64,000 bases of DNA from an uncultured Porphyromonadaceae bacterium (lineage in GTDB: Bacteria; Bacteroidota; Bacteroidia; Bacteroidales; Muribaculaceae), in contig CAMWQB010000003.1 in the NCBI GenBank assembly GCA_947176295.1, positions 1 to 64,000 of the forward strand, read 5' to 3'. The position numbers and the translations under genes were made by a program. How positions within the stretch are numbered: the first letter of the stretch is position 1; each line of letters starts with the position of its first letter. A model generated the notes under the pieces. That model was not told the DNA's origin. It worked only from the letters and a program-made list of their open reading frames with translations, and searched no databases. This document shows, in pieces, positions 52,818 through 61,966 of the stretch.

Positions 52818-54788
52818 ATGGCAGAAGAATTAATCGACGATGAGCTTGCTCCGGATGTTGCCGCGGGCACTGCGGAGTATGACGAAGAGGATATAAAGAC
52901 GCTGGACTGGAACGAACACATCCGGCGTCGCTCGGGCATGTATATAGGCAAGCTCGGCGACGGGTCGAATCCCGACGACGGCATCTACGTGCTGCTGAAG
53001 GAGGTGATGGACAATAGCCTCGATGAGTTTATGATGGGCTTCGGCCGTCAGATTGACGTCGAGGTGTCGGATGCGTCGGTGGTTGTTCGCGACTACGGGC
53101 GCGGCGTGCCTTTAGGGAAGGTTGTGGAGGTTGCGTCGAAGATGAATACCGGCGGCAAGTACGACTCGAAGGCGTTCAAGAAGTCGGTGGGCCTGAATGG
53201 CGTTGGCATCAAGGCCGTGAATGCCTTGTCGACGCGCTTCGAGATAATAAGCCACCGCGACGGGCAGCGGAAGCGAGCCTTGTTTGCCTGCGGGCGCCTT
53301 GTGGAGGAGGACCCTGTGGAGCCGACAGAGGAGCCTAACGGCACTTTCGTGAGCTTTACGCCGGATGAGTCGCTGTTCCGGGACTACCGCTACCGCGAGG
53401 AGTATATCGTGGCCTTGCTGAAGAATTATACATTCCTGAACACGGGCCTGAAGATAGTTTTCAACGGCAAGAGCTACTCGTCGCGCGGGGGACTCCGCGA
53501 CCTGCTGAGGGAGAATCTGACGCAGGAGCCGCTCTACCCGATAATCCACCTTAAGGGGCAGGATATAGAGATAGCGCTGACGCATGCCAACCAGTACGGC
53601 GAGGAGTATTACTCGTTTGTGAACGGGCAGCACACGACGCAGGGGGGCACGCATCTGAGCGCCTTCAAGGAGGCCGTGAGCCGCACGCTGAAGGACTATT
53701 TCGGGCGGAATCTGGAGTATTCCGACATTCGCAACGGCATGGTGGCCGCCGTTGCCATCAAGGTTGAGGAGCCGATGTTTGAATCGCAGACGAAGACGAA
53801 GCTTGGCTCGCGCGACGTGGGCCCCGAGGGTCCGACTGTGGCGAAGTTCGTGGGCGATTTCATAAAGCGCGAACTGGACAACTACCTGCATCGCGAGTTG
53901 CCCGTGGGCGAGGCCATCCTGCGGAAGGTGCTCGATTCGGAGAAGCAGCGCAAGGCTATGGCCGGGCTGACGAAGAAGGCGCGCGAGGCCTCGAAGAAGG
54001 TGAGCCTGCACAATAAGAAGCTCTTCGACTGCACGGTGCATCTAAACGACGCCAAGGGGAAGGACGAGCTGAAGGATGCGTCGAGTATCTTTATAGTCGA
54101 GGGCGACTCTGCGGGGGGCTCGATAACGAAAATCCGCAATGTGGCGACGCAGGCGGTGTTCATGCTCCGGGGCAAGCCTCTGAATACGTATGGCGTAACA
54201 CAGAAGGTTCTCTATGAAAACGAGGAATTCAACCTGCTGATGGCCGCTCTGAATATCGAGGACGGTATAGACAATCTTCGCTACAACAAGGTGATAATCG
54301 CCACGGATGCTGACGTGGACGGCATGCACATCCGCTTGCTGATGATTACCTTTTTCCTACAGTTTTTCCCGGACCTTATCAAGAAGGGCCACGTATATGT
54401 GCTGCAGACGCCGCTCTTCCGCGTGCGCAACAAGAAGACGGCCAAGCGGGGAGCATCCGGGCGGAAAAAGGCGGGAGATGCTGCGGCGCCGGACGATACG
54501 ATATACTGCTACTCCGACGAAGAGCGCCTTGCGGCGATAGAGCGCTTCGGGCAATATGCCGAGATAACGCGCTTCAAGGGCCTGGGTGAAATCTCGCCTG
54601 AGGAGTTCGAGGGCTTTATCGGCGACAATATCCGCCTGGACCGCGTGAGCCTTCGGAAGGAGGACGGCGTGGCCGAGGTGCTTGAATTCTACATGGGCAA
54701 GAACACGATGGAGCGCCAGAATTTCATAATCGATAATCTTGTTGTGGAAGATGACAGCAGAATCAATGAAGACGAGGCCCTCGACTGA
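52818..54788 (+). CDS. parE: DNA topoisomerase IV subunit B, 656 aa
   Basis: The ATPase and TOPRIM subunit of the type IIA enzyme that decatenates daughter chromosomes. The GHKL ATPase domain shows [13 protein letters not shown], the DNSLDEF N-box, and [15 protein letters not shown]. The TOPRIM domain has VEGDSAGGS with Glu428, [11 protein letters not shown] and [13 protein letters not shown] call ParE rather than GyrB because of the [14 protein letters not shown] wording and the coaD/S41-protease neighbourhood seen with parE in Bacteroidales; parC is not in the window. The start MAEELIDDE at 52818 follows the promoter closely; an earlier in-frame start would lie inside the terminator. Confidence 0.88.
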   Translation: MAEELIDDELAPDVAAGTAEYDEEDIKTLDWNEHIRRRSGMYIGKLGDGSNPDDGIYVLLKEVMDNSLDEFMMGFGRQIDVEVSDASVVVRDYGRGVPLGKVVEVASKMNTGGKYDSKAFKKSVGLNGVGIKAVNALSTRFEIISHRDGQRKRALFACGRLVEEDPVEPTEEPNGTFVSFTPDESLFRDYRYREEYIVALLKNYTFLNTGLKIVFNGKSYSSRGGLRDLLRENLTQEPLYPIIHLKGQDIEIALTHANQYGEEYYSFVNGQHTTQGGTHLSAFKEAVSRTLKDYFGRNLEYSDIRNGMVAAVAIKVEEPMFESQTKTKLGSRDVGPEGPTVAKFVGDFIKRELDNYLHRELPVGEAILRKVLDSEKQRKAMAGLTKKAREASKKVSLHNKKLFDCTVHLNDAKGKDELKDASSIFIVEGDSAGGSITKIRNVATQAVFMLRGKPLNTYGVTQKVLYENEEFNLLMAALNIEDGIDNLRYNKVIIATDADVDGMHIRLLMITFFLQFFPDLIKKGHVYVLQTPLFRVRNKKTAKRGASGRKKAGDAAAPDDTIYCYSDEERLAAIERFGQYAEITRFKGLGEISPEEFEGFIGDNIRLDRVSLRKEDGVAEVLEFYMGKNTMERQNFIIDNLVVEDDSRINEDEALD

Positions 54789-55233
54789 TGGCGGGCGCAC
54801 GGCGTTGTTTCCGGGCTCGTTCCGGCCGTTCACGAAGGGCCACGCGTCGATAGTAGAGCGGGGCCTTGCGCTGTTCGACCGCGTGGTGATAGCCGTGGGA
54901 GTGAATCTCGAGAAGGATCCCGAGGGGCTGCATGGCGCAGAGGCCGTGCGGGCCATCGAGGCTCTCTACGCCGGGGAGCCACGAGTGGAGGTGATTCGCT
55001 ACAGCGGACTGACGGTGGAGGCCGCCCGCGAGGCAGGGGCGCAATTTCTGCTGCGGGGGGTGCGTACGGTGAAGGATTTCGAGTATGAGCGGGATATGGC
55101 GGACGTGAACCGCAAACTTTCGGGGCTCGAAACGGTTTTATTATATAGTCTGCCGGAACTTTCGGCTGTGTCGTCGAGCATAGTGCGGGAGCTTGAGCGC
55201 TTCGGCGCCGATACGAGCGAGTTCCTGCCCTGA
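54766..55233 (+). CDS. coaD: Phosphopantetheine adenylyltransferase, 155 aa
   Basis: Catalyses the penultimate step of coenzyme A synthesis. The nucleotidyltransferase motif is [18 protein letters not shown] with the TxGH signature; the usual Asp after GSF is Arg here. The C-terminal [11 protein letters not shown] motif binds ATP phosphates. The start overlaps the end of parE by 23 bases; ATG at 54766 is chosen, but ATG at 54751 (five residues more) is possible, so translational coupling is likely. The S41 protease gene follows after 28 bases. Confidence 0.92.
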   Translation: MKTRPSTDGGRTALFPGSFRPFTKGHASIVERGLALFDRVVIAVGVNLEKDPEGLHGAEAVRAIEALYAGEPRVEVIRYSGLTVEAAREAGAQFLLRGVRTVKDFEYERDMADVNRKLSGLETVLLYSLPELSAVSSSIVRELERFGADTSEFLP

Positions 55234-55261
55234 CCTCAAATTCAACTTTTATTACCTACTG

Positions 55262-56854
55262 ATGAAGAATATTTCCCGACTTATACTGATTCCCCTTTTG
55301 GCTCTTGCGGGGCTGACGCTGTCGGCGCAGGTGATGGAGCTGACGCCGTCGCAGAAGCTGAGGGCGGCTGAGCGCATTATCAATAGTTTCTATGTCGAGG
55401 ATGTGGACGATGCCGAGCTTGCCACAGAGGCCATCAAGGCTATGCTGAAGACGCTCGACCCGCATTCGTCGTACACGACGCCTGACGAGACCAAGGAATT
55501 TACGGCCCCGCTGGAGGGGAAATTCAGTGGGATAGGCATCACTTTCAACATGCCTGAGGATACGGTGTATGTGATTCAGACCATTACGGGCGGCCCCTCG
55601 CAGAAGGCGGGGCTGCTGCCCGGCGACCGCATTATCGCAGCGAACGACACGGTGCTTGCGGGGCGGAAGATGAAGAATTCGGAGGTGATGAAGCATCTGC
55701 GCGGCCCTGAGGGCACGGAGGTGAGACTGCAGGTGAAGCGCGGGGAGGAGTTGATAGACTTCAACCTTGTGCGAGCTGAAATTCCGATATATAGTGTGGA
55801 CGAGACCTTTATGGCTGACCCGACTACGGGATATATAGCGGTGAGCCGCTTTGGCGAGAGCACGGCGCAGGAGGTGAAAGGTGCAATCAAGGCCCTGAAA
55901 AAGAAGGGTATGAAGAATCTCATCATAGACCTTTCGGGCAATGGCGGCGGCTATCTCGGCGCGGCCTTCGATATGGCGGGGGAATTCCTGCCGAAGAATA
56001 CTCCTGTTGTGAGCACGTCGGGGCGGGCTGTGGCTCCGCAGACTTTCGTGACGGAGGAGCAGGGCGATTTCCTTGACGGGCGAGTGGTGGTGATTGCGAA
56101 CCAATACACGGCTTCGGCGGCCGAGATTCTGTCCGGGGCCCTCCAGGACAACGACCGCGGCCTGGTGGTGGGACGCCGGACTTTCGGCAAGGGCCTCGTG
56201 CAAAGGCCCTTCCCCTTCCCTGACGGATCGATGATCCGCCTTACGACTTCGCGCTACTATACGCCGTCGGGCCGATGCATCCAGAAGCCTTACGAGAAGG
56301 GTAAGAGCGAGGAGTATCAGCTGGACTTGCTGAACCGCATGGCAAGCGGGGAGCTGTGGCATGCGGATTCTATTCCTCAGCCGGATTCGCTGCGGTATGA
56401 GACGCTGCGGAAACATCGGCCGGTATATGGCGGCGGCGGAATCACTCCGGATGTTTTTGTGCCGGTCGATACGACTTACTATTCGCCTTATTACCGCGAC
56501 CTTATGGCTAAGGCTGTGGTGAACCGCACGGTGGTGAACTATGTGGACAAGAACCGCTCGGAGCTTCTTAAGAAATATCCGACGGAGGAAGCTTTCTATG
56601 GAGGCTTTGTGCTGCCGGACGAGGTGGTGCAGGCAATGATCGAGCGGGCCACCGAGGCAGGAGTGTCCTTTAAGGCTGACGAATGGGAGCGCTCGGCTCC
56701 GCTTGTGCGGGCTGTGCTGAAGGGCCTGATATGCCGCGACCTCTACGAGAAGGGGAGCTACTATCGGGCTGTGGCTCCGCTGAACAAGGACTATACGGAG
56801 GCCCTCCGCCTGATAAATGACCCGGAGAGATACAATAAATTATTAGGAAATTGA
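55262..56854 (+). CDS. S41-family C-terminal processing protease, 530 aa
   Basis: A periplasmic serine protease with a signal peptide (MKNISRLILIPLLALAGLTLSA), N-terminal helices containing the DPHSSYTTP motif, a PDZ domain (GIGITFNMPEDTVYVIQTI, GLLPGDRIIAAND) and the S41 catalytic core. The Ser-Lys dyad is Ser285 in YTASAAE and Lys310 in TFGKGLVQ, 25 residues apart as usual. A C-terminal helical extension of about 140 residues follows GGGITPDVFVP. Such CtpA-like proteases trim C-termini of envelope proteins. The upstream open frame overlapping coaD is not used. A perfect bidirectional terminator follows. Confidence 0.94.
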   Translation: MKNISRLILIPLLALAGLTLSAQVMELTPSQKLRAAERIINSFYVEDVDDAELATEAIKAMLKTLDPHSSYTTPDETKEFTAPLEGKFSGIGITFNMPEDTVYVIQTITGGPSQKAGLLPGDRIIAANDTVLAGRKMKNSEVMKHLRGPEGTEVRLQVKRGEELIDFNLVRAEIPIYSVDETFMADPTTGYIAVSRFGESTAQEVKGAIKALKKKGMKNLIIDLSGNGGGYLGAAFDMAGEFLPKNTPVVSTSGRAVAPQTFVTEEQGDFLDGRVVVIANQYTASAAEILSGALQDNDRGLVVGRRTFGKGLVQRPFPFPDGSMIRLTTSRYYTPSGRCIQKPYEKGKSEEYQLDLLNRMASGELWHADSIPQPDSLRYETLRKHRPVYGGGGITPDVFVPVDTTYYSPYYRDLMAKAVVNRTVVNYVDKNRSELLKKYPTEEAFYGGFVLPDEVVQAMIERATEAGVSFKADEWERSAPLVRAVLKGLICRDLYEKGSYYRAVAPLNKDYTEALRLINDPERYNKLLGN

Positions 56855-56856
56855 AA

Positions 56857-56894
56857 GAGGAGGCACGCCCCGCGGGGCGTGCCTCCTCTTTTTC
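56857..56894. terminator. Bidirectional terminator between the S41 protease and ettA
   Basis: A perfect palindrome: GAGGAGGCACGCCCC (56857-56871) with GGGGCGTGCCTCCTC (56874-56888), followed by TTTTTC on plus and TTTC on minus. It serves both convergent genes. Confidence 0.9.
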
Positions 56895-56914
56895 GAATGT
56901 GGGATGGAGGGAGA

Positions 56915-58600
<1,686 letters not shown>

Positions 58601-58634
58601 TTTGCTTTAGTGTGAATGAGTGGGGGGGATGATA

Positions 58635-59201
58635 TTATTTGCGCTTTTTGGGTGCGTATTTCACGGGATAATCGACGCGTGTCTTTCCGGCGATGATGCT
58701 GTTGAGCTTCGAGCGGATGAGCTGTTTGCGGATAGGGGAAATGTGGTCGATATACAGCTTGCCTTCGAGGTGGTCGCATTCGTGTTGGACGATGCGTGCG
58801 AGGAAGCCGGAAATTTCTTCGGAGTGGGGATTGAAGTCCTCGTCGAGCCAGGAGAGACGTATGTGTTCGACGCGGGGAACGTTCTCGGAAAGTCCTGGGA
58901 GGCTGAGGCACCCTTCGGCGCGGGTCTCGTTTTTTCCGTCGAGGATTTCTATTTCGGGGTTGATGAGAGTGAGTTTGCGGCCCTTGCACTCGGGGAAAGA
59001 GTCGCCGACGGGGTCGGAGTCGATGACGACGAGGCGGATATTGCGGCCGATCTGTGGAGCTGCAAGGCCCACTCCCTCGGATGCGTACATGCAAGAGTAC
59101 ATGTCGTCGATGAGAGCCTTGAGGTCGGGATATTCCGGGGTGAGGGGCTCGGACACTGCCCGGAGGACGGGATGGCCGTAGAGATATACAGGGAGTTTCA
59201 T
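58635..59201 (-). CDS. def: Peptide deformylase, 188 aa
   Basis: Removes the formyl group from the N-terminal methionine of new proteins. All three motifs are present: GVGLAAPQIG (43-52), EGCLSLPG (96-103, metal ligand Cys98) and HECDH (140-144, metal ligands His140 and His144, catalytic Glu141). The start MKLPVYLYGHPVLR at 59201 matches the family; a longer open frame upstream is out of use because ruvX occupies it. The def ATG overlaps the ruvX stop by 4 bases, which indicates translational coupling. Confidence 0.97.
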   Translation of the reverse strand: MKLPVYLYGHPVLRAVSEPLTPEYPDLKALIDDMYSCMYASEGVGLAAPQIGRNIRLVVIDSDPVGDSFPECKGRKLTLINPEIEILDGKNETRAEGCLSLPGLSENVPRVEHIRLSWLDEDFNPHSEEISGFLARIVQHECDHLEGKLYIDHISPIRKQLIRSKLNSIIAGKTRVDYPVKYAPKKRK

Positions 59202-59626
59202 TGCTGAGTGTATTGTTTGCTTTGAAGATATTCGTTGAGAATGATTGAGGCAGAAATTTCGTCGACGAGAGCTTTGTCGCGACGAGCGGATTTGGAGAGG
59301 CCTCCGTCGATCATGGCCTTGTGGGCGAGGACGGAGGTGAAACGCTCGTCGAAGAATTCGATGGGGATTTCCGGGGGAATTACTTTCCGGAGGCGGGCTA
59401 TGGCCGGGCGAAGGAAGCGCTGGCTTTCGGAGGGTCGGCCCATCATGTCGCGCGGCTCGCCGATGATGATGGCATCGAGGCCTTCGCGGGCGATGTAGTC
59501 GCGGACGAAAGCTTCGAGAGAGGCGGTTGGCACGGTTGTGAGGCCGTTTGCAACGATGCGCAACGGGTCTGTAACGGCAATGCCGCAACGTTTGCGGCCG
59601 AAATCTATAGACATCAGTCGTCCCAT
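59198..59626 (-). CDS. ruvX: YqgF/RuvX-type putative Holliday junction resolvase, 142 aa
   Basis: An RNase H-fold nuclease of the YqgF family, linked to pre-16S rRNA 5' maturation and possibly recombination. Motifs: SIDFGRKRCGIAVTDP with catalytic Asp8, IIIGEPRDMMGRPSE, FFDERFTS, and VDEISASIILNEYL with the last acidic residue. Length is typical. It overlaps def by 4 bases. A -7 box TATCTTTG lies on the minus strand at 59659-59666. Confidence 0.93.
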   Translation of the reverse strand: MGRLMSIDFGRKRCGIAVTDPLRIVANGLTTVPTASLEAFVRDYIAREGLDAIIIGEPRDMMGRPSESQRFLRPAIARLRKVIPPEIPIEFFDERFTSVLAHKAMIDGGLSKSARRDKALVDEISASIILNEYLQSKQYTQQ

Positions 59627-59658
59627 ACGAAAAACTGTCGGAGCATTGGTATTTTTTG

Positions 59659-59666
59659 CAAAGATA
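59659..59666 (-). promoter_or_regulatory. -7 box of the ruvX-def(-ettA) transcript
   Basis: CAAAGATA reads TATCTTTG on the minus strand, 33 bases before the ruvX ATG. No TTTG at -33 was found. The divergent kinase promoter begins only 9 bases away. Confidence 0.5.
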
Positions 59667-59674
59667 CGAAAAAA

Positions 59675-59706
59675 TTTGCGGGAGTGAGGGATAAATGCTA
59701 TTTTTG
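59675..59706 (+). promoter_or_regulatory. Promoter of the histidine kinase gene
   Basis: TTTG (59675-59678), 20 bases, TATTTTTG (59699-59706): full consensus. The leader to the ATG at 59765 is about 50 bases. Confidence 0.75.
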
Positions 59707-59764
59707 TCAGACGATACGGGCGCGCGTGCAGTGTGCGGCCGTATTGCCGAATCCTTAAGAAGAG

Positions 59765-61942
59765 ATGAAAAGAAAACAGAGACTAATACTTACGCTATTT
59801 TTTGCTGTGGTGTTCAGCGGGGTAGTGAGCGGTGCGTTGCACAAGTACCCGTCGGAGGTGATGCCGGCGGTTCCGTCGTCGCCTACGGATGTGGAGCGTG
59901 AGCGCCTGAGCGCATATATCAGGGGCGAGCTTGCCAAGGGGCCGTCGGCAGCGGACAGCATCCGTCTGTTGTATAATCTTTTCGACCTTGGGCCTAAATC
60001 GGTGAGCGGTCCGCTGATAGATACGATCTATGAGCTTGCCTTGCGGACAGGCAATGATGATGCTGAATTCGAGATGCTCCGGCAGAAGGCCAACATGTAT
60101 ATAGACAGCGCTGAGATAGTGGCGGATTGTCTTGCCCGCGTCCGGGCCAAGAAGGGGACAAAGAATCCGCTGGTGCGCGATGCGGAGCTATACATCCGCA
60201 TGCAACAGATTCTCAGCGGTGTGGGAAACGACGTGCAGCTTACCGACCCTACTGTGGAAGGAACGCTCAACGGACTTATCGCGCGCTATATCTCGAATCC
60301 TCCTACCGACCCGTACGAAAGGGTGGAGGCGATTTTTACTATCTGCACCTATATGGGAAATCTCGGCGAGGGGCGGGATATGGAGCACTATGTGGAATTG
60401 ATGCGTGAGGCTCTGGACGCGCTTCCCTTGGTGTCGGGAGATATACGAAGGGCTGTGTATACGCGCAACGCTGTGATAGCCACTAATTTCGGACTCTACA
60501 GGCAGGCTTTGGCCATAGATCGCAAGCACCTCAGGATGCTGGATTCCATGCAGGTGCGTTTCGGAAAGAACGGTCGATTATTTCGGAGCAGCGATGCAGC
60601 GCGCTATACGATATATCGCCGGATGCTTGCTAATGCCGCGGGCCTGCGGTCGCCGGAGGTGGAGCGCCTGTGGGCAGAAATCAACGATATTGCGAGCCGC
60701 AACAGCGATGTGGCGGCAGATATGGCGGAGGACCATCGTGCGCAGATATATTATCTGATGGCCGTGAAAGAGTATGCGAAGGTTGTGCCTCTGATTTTGA
60801 AGCGCGTGCGCAACAAGTCGAGGAGTCTGCCTTACCGTGAGATTCTATACAACGACCTGATCACGGCTGCAGAGGAGACGGGCGATGAGAAGGTGCTTCT
60901 GGAGGCTTATCGCGAATATACGGATATGCTGCGGGAGCGTCTGAACAACCGCCAGGCTGAGAGTATCCGCGAGCTGTCGATTGCGTACTCGGTGAACGAC
61001 ATGAAGGAGGAGCGCGACCAGGTGCAGCACGAGCTTGCCGAGCGGGAACGCACGCGCACGCTCTGGATAACGGGGCTTTCGGTGCTTGCAATCCTGATGC
61101 TCGTGGTGATGGTGCTTGTGTTGTGGACACAGAAGAAGCGTGCGGCGGCCGCTGCCGAGACTATCGAGCGCATCAACGGCTCGCTTGTGGCTGAGCGCGA
61201 TAAGCTTCAGGCCATGAAGACGGAACTGATAGCGGCTCGCGACGAGGCCAAGCGCTCGGATAAGGTGAAGACGGATTTTATCAACAACATGAGCCACGAA
61301 ATCCGCACGCCTCTGAATTCCATCAGCGAGTGCTCGCGTCTGATCGTGGACTGTATTCCGGATGACAAGAGCCCGTTCCTGGATAAATTCGGGCGGATTA
61401 TAGAGCAGAATGTGAAGCTGATGGAGCGCCTTGTGAATGATGTGCTGGACCTTGCGTCGCTCGACAATAACGAGCTGAGCATCGATCCGATGGCAGTTCC
61501 GGTGATCGATATATGCAATTTCGTGATGACGATGACCTCGGAGAGCATGCAGCCCGGGGTAGCCCTCGAGTTCGAACCGTCGGAGGAAGTGTCGCATCTG
61601 GTTGTTGTTACGGACCGTCAGCGCGTGATTCAGGTGCTGATGAATCTGCTGAACAATGCCGCCAAGTTTACGGAGAAGGGTCGGGTTCGGCTGGATGTCG
61701 ATGTTGATAAGACGACTAATACTCTGAAGTTTGCCGTAAGCGATACGGGCATTGGCATCCGCAAGGGCAATGAGGAGGTGATTTTCGAGCGCTTCCGCCA
61801 GCTGGATATGAATGTGAACGGTTGTGGTCTGGGGCTGTATATCGCCAGAATGGTGGCTCGGCTGCTCGGAGGCGACGTCAAGGTGGATACGAGCTATCGC
61901 GGAGGGGCACGTTTCGTGTTCACTCTGCCGCTGAACGCCTGA
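59765..61942 (+). CDS. Sensor histidine kinase with helical periplasmic domain, 725 aa
   Basis: The N-terminal hydrophobic segment (residues 6-24) is followed by about 400 residues of mostly helical, TPR-like periplasmic sequence, a membrane helix at about 432-454 (LWITGLSVLAILMLVVMVLVLW), a short coiled coil, and the kinase core. The H-box is NNMSHEIRTPLNSI with phospho-acceptor His511; the ATPase has LMNLLNNAAKF (N-box), VSDTGIGI, ERFRQLD and GCGLGLYIARMV. The protein ends right after the ATPase, with no receiver or HTH domain, and no response regulator gene is adjacent, so its partner is unknown. The tamL gene follows after 24 bases, perhaps on the same transcript. Confidence 0.92.
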   Translation: MKRKQRLILTLFFAVVFSGVVSGALHKYPSEVMPAVPSSPTDVERERLSAYIRGELAKGPSAADSIRLLYNLFDLGPKSVSGPLIDTIYELALRTGNDDAEFEMLRQKANMYIDSAEIVADCLARVRAKKGTKNPLVRDAELYIRMQQILSGVGNDVQLTDPTVEGTLNGLIARYISNPPTDPYERVEAIFTICTYMGNLGEGRDMEHYVELMREALDALPLVSGDIRRAVYTRNAVIATNFGLYRQALAIDRKHLRMLDSMQVRFGKNGRLFRSSDAARYTIYRRMLANAAGLRSPEVERLWAEINDIASRNSDVAADMAEDHRAQIYYLMAVKEYAKVVPLILKRVRNKSRSLPYREILYNDLITAAEETGDEKVLLEAYREYTDMLRERLNNRQAESIRELSIAYSVNDMKEERDQVQHELAERERTRTLWITGLSVLAILMLVVMVLVLWTQKKRAAAAAETIERINGSLVAERDKLQAMKTELIAARDEAKRSDKVKTDFINNMSHEIRTPLNSISECSRLIVDCIPDDKSPFLDKFGRIIEQNVKLMERLVNDVLDLASLDNNELSIDPMAVPVIDICNFVMTMTSESMQPGVALEFEPSEEVSHLVVVTDRQRVIQVLMNLLNNAAKFTEKGRVRLDVDVDKTTNTLKFAVSDTGIGIRKGNEEVIFERFRQLDMNVNGCGLGLYIARMVARLLGGDVKVDTSYRGGARFVFTLPLNA

Positions 61943-61966
61943 GAACGACATATCAACCAACGGGTG

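Noticed and set aside
52818-54788. Annotation as gyrB
   Set aside because: Length, the [11 protein letters not shown] wording and the coaD/S41 neighbours favour parE; a residual doubt remains without a tree.
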